A DNA stretch of 64,000 nucleotides from Epiperipatus broadwayi (lineage: Eukaryota > Onychophora > Udeonychophora > Euonychophora > Peripatidae). Shown here one piece after another: positions 21,320 through 32,483 of this stretch (the stretch's first letter is position 1; each line of letters opens with the position of its first letter). The position numbers were made by a program, and so were the translations under genes. A model generated the notes under the pieces. That model was given only the letters and a program-made list of their open reading frames with translations. It was not told the DNA's origin and made no database searches. The stretch lies in NCBI GenBank assembly GCA_028023455.1, contig JAQFVV010000022.1:5299998-5363997 (forward strand), given 5' to 3'.

Positions 21320-24300
21320 AAATAATAGTTGCATAAATAAAATATCTACTAGAGGGGACTGTATAGTTTTTGTGAAGGGTGATAGAATCATGTGGTAAAA
21401 AGCTAATTACATTTTTAAAATTATTAAAAAGCTGGGTTTAAACTAAGATTTTTTTATATCACAAGAATACAACCAAATTGAAAATATATATATTGTCTGA
21501 ATCTATGTCATAATTTAATGTAGATATGGCTTTTTTTAATGAGTAGTGTATATGAAAACCTTTTAAATGTTCAATTTTTATTGATTCAGGCAGTTTATAA
21601 TCATTATGCTTATTAACCTACGGTTACATACACAAATATTTAAACATATCTACTGTTTATTGTTTTTTCCAACTATTCAAGATTATTCATGATTTAAACA
21701 AAACTGTAAAGCGATCAATATTTGTATAACCACAAAAGAAAAAAAAATGTTTGTCCTTCTTCAATGTTTACAGTGAATTTTAATGAATAATAATTTTGCT
21801 ATTTAGATTTCAAAAAATTAAAGCAGGAAGGAAAGTAAATATCTAGAAAGATCATTGAGAATTTTTAAATTTTTGTGCAAAAATATTTAATTAATAAATT
21901 TAAATTTCATATTAACCAAAAAAATTATTGAAAAATAAAAAAACATAATTTATTTGCATTTATTATTGCTTAGTGTTACTGTTTTATTAAAATTAAAATA
22001 TATAAATATATAAATTACTTTCAAAACAAAATAACTAATTTTCCTTTTAACTTTATCCAAAGACTAAGTTACATATGTAATTTTAAAAATGGCAGTATAT
22101 CTTTAATTTATTATTTTAACAAATAAAACTACAGAAAAAAAGAGTAGAAAATATTTATTTTATATGAATCAAAGCTTTAAAATTATTTCTACTGAATTCT
22201 ATGTAAAGTAAGACATCAGAATTTATATATAATTAATAATGTAATATACTATAGGGTTATATCTTATAATATTGCTAATGAAAGCATTTAAGTATCTCTC
22301 TTACTCATTGTTTGACTAAGACATTATGACAATATAAAAGCTACAGAACTGGTTTCATGATCTTTTATCAGCTATTGCCATTCATTATCATTAATCACAT
22401 ATTAGACTAGGTTTGAATCCTTTTTATACTAAGACATCATTTGCGTTATTTCAAAGTATGAAATTTGAAACATGCATAGCTATTAAATTAATGATCTTTA
22501 TTACTTAACATTCATTCAATTCCTAATTTATATATGCATTTTTAAATCTTTTAAATTTTAGCTACATTTTTCATCAAGAGATGGAGCCACATAGAAATGA
22601 AAAATTCATATTCATGTTTTTAATTTTTTTATTTTTAATAGGAAATTTTTTTCTGTCAGACTTTTCATCCATTTCATTAATTTTTTTATGCAATGTGACA
22701 ATAAAATTATAAATAAATATTATTACATATTTTGTTTTTATTCTTTTAAGTAGACATTCTTTATATTACTTATTAAAAAAATAGAAATATTATGTATTAA
22801 AACTTTTTTATTTTTTTATGAAATTCCCTTGAAATATATATATTTTTACTTTCTATTTTAATTTTGGAGGATAATTATAGATAAGTATTATATAAATATT
22901 TTTTAACATACAATAAAAAATACTCTCAAAAATGTTTTTCCCCCAAGAGATCATCTCTTGTTTAAAACATTAACCTTCTTAATCATTTGCTCATCTTTTA
23001 GCCTATTAGCCAAGTGAATTAAAGTTCTAAACTTTTGATTGGTTCAATTACTGAATCAACAGTAAAAATATATTTGTCTTTTAATATTATATTCATTTTA
23101 ATTTACTTTCTAAAAAGCAAATTAATAATTTGTCAGGTTATTAAAGTAAATGAAAGTTTTTCCCAAAATAAATTTTTATTATAATTGATAAAAATAATCT
23201 ATAGCAGAAAATATAAAACAAACATTCTGTAGCCTATTACAAAATGCAGCCTACATCACTGATTTCTTTTTCAATTTACTTTCCTGTAAAATATTAATTC
23301 TTATTAAGTGCAATGTCAGCACATAATACTTATATAAAGCTAAAGCTTTAGTACATGTACCTTGAGTGCTTAATTTTAGCAAGAGAGACCTCTACAAATC
23401 ATAACATGAGATTTGACTTTATAAAGATATCTGTAATCTATTTTTCTTAATTATATAGGAAAATCTAAAGCATTTTGATTTGGGAGCATGAAGCTAATAA
23501 ATTCTTCACCGATTAAGTCCACTATTTCTATTAAACATTAACATTCATGAAATCTTTCGATTTACAATGAGTCAATATTCAGATATTAAATTTAGAAATA
23601 TTTTGAATCAATTTAAAGTTATAAATATTAATTCTTGTAAAAGTAAATAATTTTTATTAAAATCTGAATTATTATTCTAAAATAATTATATTTTCACACA
23701 TATTTTATGAAAATAATAATTAATATGTAAAAATACTCCAAAAAATTTCATTTTGAAAATCAAAACAAAGAATTTAGAACTGGCAAAATTGTTGGCAGGT
23801 GCTCCCTTTTGTTGAAAATGAAAAACAACCAATCAGCCTTGGAAAACCTGCATTCTTTCATTGCTATAGCTTTAAATTTAAATATTATTGATTTTTACTT
23901 GTAAAATAATTCCAGAGATGGCAATATTATATGGTACATTTTTCTTGATAAGATGACCATAAATTCACTATGATAACATAAAAATTAGCGGTTTTAGAGC
24001 AAATTAAAGCTGAATATAAAAATTTTCATTGAGAACATCCATATGGTCAATAAGAAAACCAGCATACTCCATGATGATGTTACTACAACATCTCATGCAA
24101 AAAGTCAGGTAACTCAGATTCTTCATTTAAAACATAATGGTTTTTACATTTATGTAAATATATTTGTGTAATTTTTAATTTTTAATTATATTTGTTTGCA
24201 ATAGGTGGAGCCTCTTATATTTTTTTAAATATTTGTTCATACAATAAAAGAGATAGTTATATGAGAGAAGATATTTTAAAATAGATAGCACAACTGGATA

Positions 24301-24400
24301 TTATTTTTGTTTGTTTTTTAAATTTAAAATATTACAGATATAATATTTAATAATTAATAATATAGGGATTTATATATGTGTGTAATATTGTGAAAATAAA
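21320..24400. other. AT-rich intergenic sequence
   Basis: No supported gene or structured repeat. Long A- and T-runs are common. Confidence 0.5.
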
Positions 24401-24404
24401 CTAA

Positions 24405-25460
24405 TCTTCACACATGCACTACAGAATTAGCATGAACTATCCCATCAATAAATGTTTAAAAGGCATAATTAATCCATCTATGCTCAGAATTTATTGTTTT
24501 AAGTAAACCAATGTTTATTGACCATGTCTATATTTAGGGTTTGAACTTATTATGAGTCTGAATTTTAAATTAGAATATTACTTCCATAAGCTCAATTTAT
24601 ATATCATAGGAAAGAGATGGTTTAAATATAATGTAGCCAAACCACTTCGAACATTTTTTAACAAAATCCTTTATTGTATATATATATACCTTACATTTTG
24701 ACTGCCCTGAAATCTTCTTCAGAGCCAGTTGATTAAAGTAAACTGGCTCTGAAAAAGACTGCAGGGCACTTGAAATGTAAGGTGTATATATATATGTACA
24801 ATAAAGGATTTTGCTAAAAAGTATTCAAAGTGGGTTGGATACATCGTACTTATGAGATATTACAACAGAATTAAGGAAAGAGTGATCTTGGTAAAAAATT
24901 TAGAGAAGGTTTCTTATTTCTAAGTACATGTGACACTGAATCTTATTAGATTGAATATATGTAATAATAATATAGTAGTATATATATTGTGAAAGGAAAC
25001 TGCTTTTCACACATACGCTATAAAATTGACAAGCACTCTCCCAACAATAAATGTGATATATAAACTGAACTTGTGTAAGTAATATGCCAATTTAAAAATC
25101 AGACTCAAAGTCGCATGGTCAATAATCATTAGTTTATTTAAAGAATGAGATCTACGCATACATGGAATACCTATGCTTTTAAAACATTTATTGATGAGAG
25201 TGTGTGTGTCAATTCTATAATGCATGTGTGAAAAGTAGTTTCCTTCTGCAATATTACATATAAATAAATTGCTATATTATTAATTAAGATATATACAATC
25301 TAAAAAGATACAATATGAAAGTAGTTAAAATGAGAAACTTTCTCTTACCTGAAATGTATAAACTGAAATTGACAAAGTAATATGACAAATTTAAAAATCA
25401 GTCCTAATTTGGATAATAAAATGCTGATTTATTCAAAGAATAAGTTCTACGCAGCATGTT
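24405..25460. repeat. Cluster of inverted repeats of one family
   Basis: Segments beginning CTTCACACATGC (24409), TTTTCACACATACGC (25003) and the reverse-complement arm ending near 25245 (GCATGTGTGAAAAGTAG) belong to one family. The stretch 24990-25060 pairs with 25180-25250. A block containing GAGTCTGA.TTTTAAATT appears at about 24560 (+) and in reverse at about 25090, with a third partial copy at 25350-25455. The minus-strand ORF at 25007-25225 is a by-product of the palindrome. Confidence 0.65.
24640..24835. repeat. Palindrome with hammerhead-like arms
   Basis: The arms 24660-24735 and 24750-24815 are reverse complements: AATCCTTTATTGTATATATA (near 24666), CCTTACATTT, GCCCTG and AACTGGCTCTGAA. 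Each arm read outward has a hammerhead-like block. The left arm (minus strand) has CTGAAGA, then a stem-forming AGA...GTC, then AAAA instead of GAAA. The right arm (plus strand) has CTGAAAA and an intact GAAA. Both are predicted inactive. The flanking CCTTACATTT is typical of PLE terminal sequences. Confidence 0.5.
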
Positions 25461-26029
25461 TGAAGATTCACAATATTACACAGATATAATATTTAATAAA
25501 TATATTAACTTTAAATTTGTTTTTATATATAATTTGAAATTGTAAATTTCAATGACATAAGCAGACAAACATTCTGTTCTTAGAAATAATATAAAAATGT
25601 GAATTTTTAAATTATATAAGAAAAATGTTATTTTTAGTATTTGTTTTGACTAGAAACAATAACTTTTAAGTACATATATAACATTTATTTTAGACAATTT
25701 TTACACTTTCTTATTACATTTATCATTTTGCATTGATGAAAAATGACTGCACTTTACAATATAATAGATTTATAAATAATAATAGCAAAAATATGAATTT
25801 GAAAGAGGTAATTTTACAAATGTAAAGAGGAAGAGGAAGAATTTTTTAAATGAGTAATTTATTAATTTCTTGTATATGATAAATATTATTTAAAAAATGA
25901 TGAAAATATATGAAAACAATGTAGCATTTTGAAATTAAAAAATAGAGAAAAAAAAATTTCAAGCTTATGTCTAGAGGCTAATATCTGTAGCTATTATGCC
26001 ATTAAGTTGTGATTTATAAAAATGACATG

Positions 26030-26161
26030 ACAGTCTTAAGCCAATAAACATCACATGACCACCACTTCTTATGCTTTTTTTTTAAGTGTCATAGCATCGG
26101 CCGGGATGTTCTTATGCTTGCTTATAACTGTTTTAAAACAGGCAAAACTCACTATATGTAT
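26030..26161 (-). repeat. Fragment of hammerhead repeat family 2
   Basis: This matches the reverse complement of 27740-27810: CATCACATGACCACCACTTC (near 26049), GCTTGCTTATAAC (26116) and ACAGGCAAAACTCACTAT (26139). It is interrupted by a 34-bp SINE fragment. It ends where a putative LTR starts at 26162. Confidence 0.7.
26066..26117 (-). mobile_element. 34-bp SINE tail with 9-bp target-site duplication
   Basis: TTCTTATGC occurs at 26066-26074 and again at 26109-26117. The 34 bp between them, on the minus strand, are a tRNA 3'-end-like CCCGGCCGATGCTATGACAC followed by a 9-A tail. The same GCTATGACAC plus poly(A) ending terminates the fuller element at 50084-50185. It is therefore a severely 5'-truncated insertion of the same tiny SINE, and the host repeat shows the empty site. 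Confidence 0.7.
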
Positions 26162-27278
26162 TGTAACGGGCACACACACCGTTACATTATTTATTTTCAA
26201 AATTTAGACATTAAAAATAAAGTTCGCAAATAAAAATTTGTTGTTTTTTTTTAAATTGAAAATTAAAAGTCATCAAAACTTTATATATATAAAATCGCAC
26301 AGATGAAAAAAAAAATATTAAAAGAAAACTTTATTAAAAAAATGAAAAAGTTTTAAAACTAAATATTAAGAAAAAGACTTGAAAGATTTAAAGATAAAAA
26401 GAATGTACAATAAATTAATTAATGTTATTGTAAAATGGAAATGATTATTAATTAGTCCAAGTAAACTAGCCCTTGGGCATTTTAAAATATATAAGAAAAG
26501 GTCAGATAGGAGAGAAAAAACAATAGAAACTAATATCCAATAAAAGAAATCCCTCAGGAAACAGACCAGAATGAAACGATCATCGTCATGACATAATGTC
26601 CACTGGATCTGAAAGTTTATTATAAAAGGAAAGAGATGTGAATTAGTAGGGGAGAGATATGTGTTAAGTCGGAGAGAGTTGGAGGAGAAGGGATTGAAAG
26701 ATGCACTTTCAATTCCTTCAGTTGTTCTAAAAAAAGTGAAACATCATTTTCCCATATTGCAGACTATAGGACATCTGGGCCCAGCAATTAAATACCAGCT
26801 ACAATAAAGGACCAATGGCTAAATGGATACCAATCTCTTCAGGATGGTGTGGGAATTCACATTCAAAATTACAAGCAACTACAAAATATGGACCTTTTAA
26901 AACCGTAAGTACTTTAGAAAATTCATGAACATTAAATATAAAACTTTCCCAGTATTTAAATTATAGCAATAGTATTGCCTATCTGACCAAACTAAATTAT
27001 TTATTAATTATTTTTATTGAATGTGTTATTTGTTTGTTAAATCATTTCAATTAATTTATTTTCCATTCTTTTAAGTTTTTGTAATGATTTTTTTTTTTTG
27101 TTAAACAACTTTTAAAAAAAATGTTAAATTTAAATCGGGTGTGAATGGCTGTGTAGATTTGTAATGTTATGTTAGTTTAAGGGAGGGTAAATCTTAGGTT
27201 ATTTGTTTCTTAGTTAAATTGGGTCAATGGATTGGATATATCGGTGTAATTAGTAAATGTAGTATGAGGTCCGCTACA
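26162..27278. mobile_element. Candidate solo LTR
   Basis: The start, TGTAACGG, is the complement (one mismatch) of the end, CCGCTACA, satisfying TG...CA termini. The first 25 bp form a small palindrome (TGTAACGG...CCGTTACA). A canonical TATA box (26621-26629) lies inside. The left flank interrupts a copy of hammerhead family 2, which shows that something inserted at this point. No polypurine tract, primer-binding site or pol ORF is adjacent, and no clean TSD is visible (TGTAT against TGCAG). Other element types remain possible. Confidence 0.4.
26621..26629 (+). promoter_or_regulatory. TATA box candidate inside the putative LTR
   Basis: TATAAAAGG is a full match to the pol II TATA consensus, followed by a purine-rich leader. 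Its position in the middle of a TG...CA-bounded segment fits a U3/R boundary. In AT-rich DNA a bare TATA is weak evidence, but the GG extension and local composition help. Confidence 0.4.
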
Positions 27279-27564
27279 TGCAGGATTGCATATTATGCTG
27301 CACACCCCCTCTTTGCCTATGGAATGGAATAGTAAGACTGAAAACGCAGTCCCTTCCTATGGAGTTTTTTTTATTGCTCTTCTCATCAGACAGATGTAGT
27401 ATTCCTGTTCTGGACAAGAGTCAATGTCTTCTTTAACCATGCTGTTCAGATGTACATTCCTGACAGTATGGTATTTGTGCTGTCATATTTCATGCTGCAT
27501 TGAATACATTGATGTATCAGATGGATTGACGTTAGTTTGACTGCAAACTTTTGGCCTAAGGTTA

Positions 27565-27965
27565 ATTGAAAGCACCTTAACATTTCCAATCCAAGCTCAT
27601 TAGCTTATATAGTTAAATGGGTCTGAACTCAGTTCAGTACTCATACATTTTGGTGTCTTTGGTGCTTTAATAACCATAGCCACCACTATCCTACAAGGCA
27701 GGATTGGTTTTAAGCCAATAAATATCACATAACAATACATAGAGTGAGTTTTGCCTGTTTTAAACCGTTATAAGCAAGCATAAGAAGTGGTGGTCATGTG
27801 ATGTTTGTTGGCTTAAAATCGATCCTGCCTCATAGGATAATGGTGGCTATGGTTATTAAAGAACCAAAGACACCAAAATGTATAGGTACTGAATTGAGTT
27901 CAGACCCATATGACTATATAAGGTAATGAGCTTGGATTGGAAACATTAAGGTGTTTTCAATTTAA
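27565..27965. repeat. Inverted repeat of hammerhead family 2
   Basis: The left arm 27565-27730 and right arm 27800-27965 are reverse complements over about 160 bp: CCAATCCAAGCTCATTAGCT, TGGTGTCTTTGG and AACCATAGCCACCA, with complements at the mirrored positions. The spacer holds CATAGAGTGAGTTTTGCCTG. The right arm continues into the hammerhead module; the left arm does not. Confidence 0.75.
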
Positions 27966-28240
27966 GATTCATAGTTTTTTTATTAAGTGGAGATAAAAGG
28001 TGGCTGCTAGAGGGTTGCATTAGATCCTAAGATCTAGGTGTAGTGCTCTCAAATCCAAGGCTCCTCACTGATGAAGGTCACAAGCCAGAAACTAGTCTGG
28101 GGATATTGGATGAGTAGGCACTAGATGGGGATTTTATGCACAAGCACTCTGGCATCCATTGATTACTCTAGCTTGCTGTGTGTCGCAATACGTATAGTGA
28201 GTTTTGCCTGTTTTAAGACATAACAGTTGATAAATTTAAG
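27775..28240 (+). mobile_element. Hammerhead repeat family 2 (retrozyme/PLE-like), best copy
   Basis: This copy runs from GCATAAGAAGTGGTGGTCAT, through GGTAATGAGCTTGGATTGG and GCATTAGATCCTAAGATCTA, the ribozyme (28062-28103), and TTGGATGAGTAGGCACTAGA, to CATCCATTGATTACTC and AGTGAGTTTTGCCTGTTTTA. The last motif also occurs upstream of the unit (27750), so the ends are repeated. Further copies are at 52690-53330 and 57140-57690, always as head-to-head pairs. There is no ORF. The size and the ribozyme suit an animal retrozyme or a PLE terminal repeat. Confidence 0.6.
28062..28103 (+). ncRNA. Type I hammerhead ribozyme, near-perfect
   Basis: Stem I TCCTCA (28062-28067) pairs over 6 bp with TGGGGA (28098-28103), including one G-U. 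The core is CTGATGA (28068-28074). Stem II is A-GGT/GCC-A with a CACAA loop (28075-28087), whose first pair is an A-A mismatch instead of the preferred G-C. GAA follows (28088-28090), then stem III ACTAGT (28091-28096) and the cleavable C at 28097. All invariant core bases are present. The A-A closure is shared by the copy at 57481, so it is a family feature that may lower activity. Confidence 0.7.
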
Positions 28241-28249
28241 TAATGAGAA

Positions 28250-29674
28250 TGATGAATGCAGACCAGTGTTATCAGGTAGAGTTTTTAAATAACAAGTTTG
28301 TTTCAATACGTTACCATTAATAGTAATAATTAAATAGCTTTATTAATTGAAATTTTATTAAAAGCCCAAACACTATAAGTAACAGAACTAGACTATAATT
28401 TGTGGATCTTGAATTTCAGAGTCTACTATTATATTTTTGCACCAACCCATTCATGGTATCACTCAACTCATAAAAATATACATAAATAAAATCTACATCT
28501 ATATATTGCTATATATATCTATATATTATTGTTGAGTTTACTGAAGAGAAGTGATTAATCTATATACAAGACATCGTGCCTAAAAAAATGGCTGGCTAAA
28601 AGATCGACCGTGCTTCCTGGAGCTCTGTCTCACCAGCTCATCAATGCCATCCAGTGCTGTCAACATCTAGCCAGAGCCTGTCTGTGTCAAGTAAACCTGC
28701 TAATACTCTGACTGTAACTGCCTCTGTCAAGCCATGAAACATCTTCCAATAGGTATATTATTATAATCTCCAATTTGCTGCAAGCCACTGATTTTATTTC
28801 ACTTGTTTAAATCAATATTAATTTATATATTTGTGTAATGTTTATACGGTTTGGTTTAAAATGCGTCTTTTAATTTTATTCAATTTAAAATATCAATTCT
28901 TATAAAATTTTACATTATTTTGATGTAGCAAATTAAATTAATTTTTGTCGGTTTGTTTAGATTATTTGACTTATGAAATGGCCAACTACAAAATTCAATG
29001 AGCTATTAACTTTAAATCCTCCCGTTATTTTTTTTTTTAATTTAAAAATCATTACAAGAAGACTTCCTTCCATAAATTAATAGAAAACTCATTTAGTTTT
29101 GTACCTCATATATATATATTTATTTGAATGATTGAAATTATTTTAAAAGTATCTTACTATTACCTCCAATTTAAAATAGCCCTGTAATTATTTCTGAAAG
29201 AATAAATAATTTTAGTGAATCAATTAAGTAAAATTTATTATAGAATTTTATCAATATATATATTTCATACATATATTTTATTTGTCAGAAAATATTAAAA
29301 TTATGATTTACAATTTATTAGTTTGATATTTAATGCCTGTCTATGTTAATTAAAGACAAGTCCTATTTTGTAATCTTCCGTGATGAGTGGGGAAAACAAT
29401 TTTACAAACAAATTTTGTAATTAATTAAATCTGACTGTATAATTGTCAATTATTTATTTAAGAACTATTTTGCTTCCCACACTCATTATATACAAATGAT
29501 TTTAAATGTAATAGTATTTTAAGTGCATATCTTTCATATTTTGTAATATATATATATATAAAATAGATTTGTAATCGTTCAAAGAGGGCTAATAACATTT
29601 TATTGCTGATTGGTTTTTGGCCGACCAATTAACAAACTTTTACATTGTTTGTCAAAGCCGCATCAAAATGAATT
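28250..29674. other. Intergenic sequence, mostly AT-rich
   Basis: A GC-richer stretch at about 28590-28760 (GAGCTCTGTCTCACCAGCTC and neighbours) stands out and could be an old repeat or exon remnant, but I see no open frame with a recognisable motif. The rest is A/T-rich, with no gene signal up to the LINE target site. Confidence 0.45.
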
Positions 29675-29688
29675 AAATAAAATAACCA
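29675..29688. repeat. 14-bp target-site duplication, left copy
   Basis: AAATAAAATAACCA here is identical to 35987-36000. It defines the 5' boundary of the LINE. Confidence 0.8.
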
Positions 29689-29831
29689 TCACTTCCGCTT
29701 TTGGCAGCCATCTTTGCAACTGGTCTTATTAAAAGCGTCCCTTTGCGATTCAGTTTCAAGAAGACAGGGACGATTGTCCCCTTACCTTTACGTCTTTTAT
29801 TCAAGGTAAGTCGGTTTTAAACATTTTTATT
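29689..29831 (+). promoter_or_regulatory. LINE 5' UTR / internal promoter region
   Basis: This 143-bp leader is much richer in G/C than its surroundings and begins immediately after the TSD, with TCACTTCCGC then GGCAGCCATCTTTGC. It contains a small hairpin (GGGAC GATT GTCCC, 29767-29780) and a consensus splice donor (AAG|GTAAGT, GT at 29806). LINE 5' UTRs of this kind usually hold a TATA-less internal pol II promoter; that is inferred. Confidence 0.5.
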
Positions 29832-32477
29832 ATGGAAAGTGATAATATAATCGATAACTCTCAAATTAATGTTAACCCCGATCTCAGCATTCAACCTAGC
29901 AATGCAGCCATCGGTCGTAAATATTATAGCCTTAGATCTAATCTAAATGCAACTAAACCAACTTCTACTACAAATAAAAACCCACAAACCAATAAATCAA
30001 ATGAAAACACCATCGCAAATATCAACAAAAGTTTAGAAAATATTCAACTTACCCCTAATATAAACAATAGCATAAATATCTCATCAAGCGAAACTATTGA
30101 AATCCTTAACAATACAAGCAAAAACCAATCATCTCCTCTCCGAAGATTTTACGCTCCCGCAGAAGACTCTAATGAGCAATTTTCTTTGCCCTATAATACC
30201 CCGAAAACCATATCTGAAAATAATAGACAAAATTTCCAACAAGATGATATCGGCGAATTTTTTAAAGTTAAAACTTTTCCACCAGAGGTCGACAAAACCA
30301 GCGCTGTCACATTACAGTTTGTCAACAGTAAATTTAAAAATCAAAAAGAAGAAATAAATTTTAAAACTAATAAACCTCATTCCAAAACAAACAAAGATTA
30401 TAGCACAGAACAATCCATTGCTACATCAGCCAACTTGCAATCTAAACCAATTTCCTCATTTCCAATATTGAAAAATTCCATTACGTACGCAAATATCGTA
30501 AGGTCTAAAAATTCTGAGAGAATCTCCGAAAATATTAAGGCCGATAATTTCAATGAACTATATTTGAATATCTCAGAATTAGACACAGAACAAGAATCAA
30601 ACACTCTGGAAAATGGCTCATTTAATATAAACGATCTTAATGATGACATGTTCCTAAAAATAAATAACGAGTTTAACAAAACGATTCCCAACACTCTGTA
30701 TAAATCGTTTACAAACTACTACAGCGATAAGTCGTTAATCTTAGCCATAACAAATCAACAATGTGCGTTATATAAGTTCCCTCTAGAACAATTATACAGT
30801 CTAATCAATCAAAATCAATTAGGCAGAGGCATTCACATGATCCTTAATCATCCCAATGACCGCTATGTTATCGTTGAGTTTAAAACGTGGGCGGACCATA
30901 TGAACTTTAAAAATAACTACCGATCTATGGGAAATTATATACTTTGCTCCATAGATATGAACCATCCAGTTACACTATCTGGCAGAATTCAAAACTGCCT
31001 TGCCCATTTGAAAGAACAAGAACTACAAGACATCCTTATTAATTATGGTTCAATTAGTAAATTTAAACACCTACTAAACCCTCACTTCGAAGATCAAATT
31101 CTGTCCAATACAGTTGTCTTCACACTTACTTTAAAGAAAAACATTATACCCACTGACATACCCACCATTATTACTGCAAGAGGCTCTCCTATGGTTTTGA
31201 CCTTCAGGGGAGTACAGCCACAATGTTTCTTCTGCCTTCAAAGAACACACCTTATTAAAGATTGTGCAGCAAGAATATGCATACACTGTGGTATTAAAAA
31301 GAATAAAGTTCACAGATGCCCTGGTAGACCTATTAATATGGCTATCACATCCTTAAATAGACAATCACCACATGGGACTAATTCAAACAGCAACCTCACA
31401 AACCCAGACAATCTGACTCAAATAAATCCTCCAACAAACCCTCTCACATCCAAACCTATCTTTCAAAATGAAAATCTTCAAGAAAGAACAAACACCAACC
31501 TCTACACTAATAGTAGTGAATCAGAGAACCAAGCAATAACATATACTGCTACTAAACCAATCTCTCAAACCAATAATACTCAAGATCATTCATTAGATAC
31601 ATATTGTACTAATCCCCGAGAAACAATGCTAGGCCAAACTCTTTCTACAAAAGAAGACAATATGACCAAACCATCTAACGAGAGCAAGGAAAACCCAGGC
31701 GATGAAGAAAATACACTTAAAAAATTTCAAAACAATTCATCTATAACAACTCCCACCCAGCTTAAAACCAATGATGCTTCATCATTCGTGCCAGCTAAGT
31801 CTAATAAACCTAAACAAAGTGATCCACAAACTGTCCTCAATTCTTCAACGCCTGCAGTAATCAACCATCCAGATGAAAAGACTTATCAAACACTCAACCC
31901 AAAAGTCAGCATAATTAATGTTTCACAACAGTTACAGCAAACCGAAAATGACTCAGATCTAAAATTTAAACCAAATTCTTATAACAATAAAAAAACACTT
32001 TCATCAAAAGTACAGGAAAAAGAAAACAACACTACTAAACTTAAAAAAACCCCAAAAACCAACACAACAAATACCCAAAATACAAATAAGAAAATTAAAA
32101 GAAAATCAATTCGCTCAGATAAATCAAGCTCTGATGATGACAGCTCCCATCCAATACATTATTCACCACCACCTGCTAGCAAACAAATCTCAGATATATC
32201 CAGCACAAAGCTTCACAAATCCATAGAAAAAAAGAGGAAAACCATGGATCCTATAACCATCGATACCATTGATCCATCTGACGAATCTCAGACAGATTAC
32301 ACTACTTCATCAGACACCGAAGACTTCATGGATGCGTTTCCTCAACCAACAAATATATCACCAATCCATCCACAAGTTCAATCACAAGACTCTGATTTCC
32401 AAACAACATCAGAACTCATTAACATGGAGATGCCCCACATTGACTTGGTACACTTTGCTGAGGACGGTTTGGATTAA
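29832..32477 (+). CDS. LINE ORF1: Gag-like nucleic-acid-binding protein
   Basis: The product is 881 residues and should bind element RNA and form the ribonucleoprotein with ORF2. The N-terminal ~280 residues are low-complexity (Asn, Ser, Thr, Lys, Gln). About 310-440 is a folded-looking region (LYSLINQNQLGRGIHMILNH and onward) that may be an RRM-type domain. Then come two zinc knuckles: a classic CX2CX4HX4C at residues 465-478 (CFFCLQRTHLIKDC) and an unusually spaced CX2CX7HXC at 483-496. The 380-residue C-terminal tail is disordered, with a basic cluster near KKIKRKSIRSDKSSSDDDSS that could serve as a nuclear signal. The length is large for a LINE ORF1. The start ATG follows the 5' UTR directly, and no upstream in-frame start is apparent. 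Confidence 0.85.
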   Translation: MESDNIIDNSQINVNPDLSIQPSNAAIGRKYYSLRSNLNATKPTSTTNKNPQTNKSNENTIANINKSLENIQLTPNINNSINISSSETIEILNNTSKNQSSPLRRFYAPAEDSNEQFSLPYNTPKTISENNRQNFQQDDIGEFFKVKTFPPEVDKTSAVTLQFVNSKFKNQKEEINFKTNKPHSKTNKDYSTEQSIATSANLQSKPISSFPILKNSITYANIVRSKNSERISENIKADNFNELYLNISELDTEQESNTLENGSFNINDLNDDMFLKINNEFNKTIPNTLYKSFTNYYSDKSLILAITNQQCALYKFPLEQLYSLINQNQLGRGIHMILNHPNDRYVIVEFKTWADHMNFKNNYRSMGNYILCSIDMNHPVTLSGRIQNCLAHLKEQELQDILINYGSISKFKHLLNPHFEDQILSNTVVFTLTLKKNIIPTDIPTIITARGSPMVLTFRGVQPQCFFCLQRTHLIKDCAARICIHCGIKKNKVHRCPGRPINMAITSLNRQSPHGTNSNSNLTNPDNLTQINPPTNPLTSKPIFQNENLQERTNTNLYTNSSESENQAITYTATKPISQTNNTQDHSLDTYCTNPRETMLGQTLSTKEDNMTKPSNESKENPGDEENTLKKFQNNSSITTPTQLKTNDASSFVPAKSNKPKQSDPQTVLNSSTPAVINHPDEKTYQTLNPKVSIINVSQQLQQTENDSDLKFKPNSYNNKKTLSSKVQEKENNTTKLKKTPKTNTTNTQNTNKKIKRKSIRSDKSSSDDDSSHPIHYSPPPASKQISDISSTKLHKSIEKKRKTMDPITIDTIDPSDESQTDYTTSSDTEDFMDAFPQPTNISPIHPQVQSQDSDFQTTSELINMEMPHIDLVHFAEDGLD

Positions 32478-32483
32478 TCTATC

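Noticed and set aside
25180-25245. Hammerhead in the 24.4-25.5 kb repeat family (TTGATGA ... GAAAAG)
   Set aside because: C3 is replaced, the putative stem II does not pair convincingly, and the other family copies do not restore the core.
26762-26905. Possible exon bounded by TTGCAG and ACC|GTAAGT
   Set aside because: All three plus-strand frames contain early stops, and the segment lies inside the LTR candidate; it could be a noncoding exon at most.
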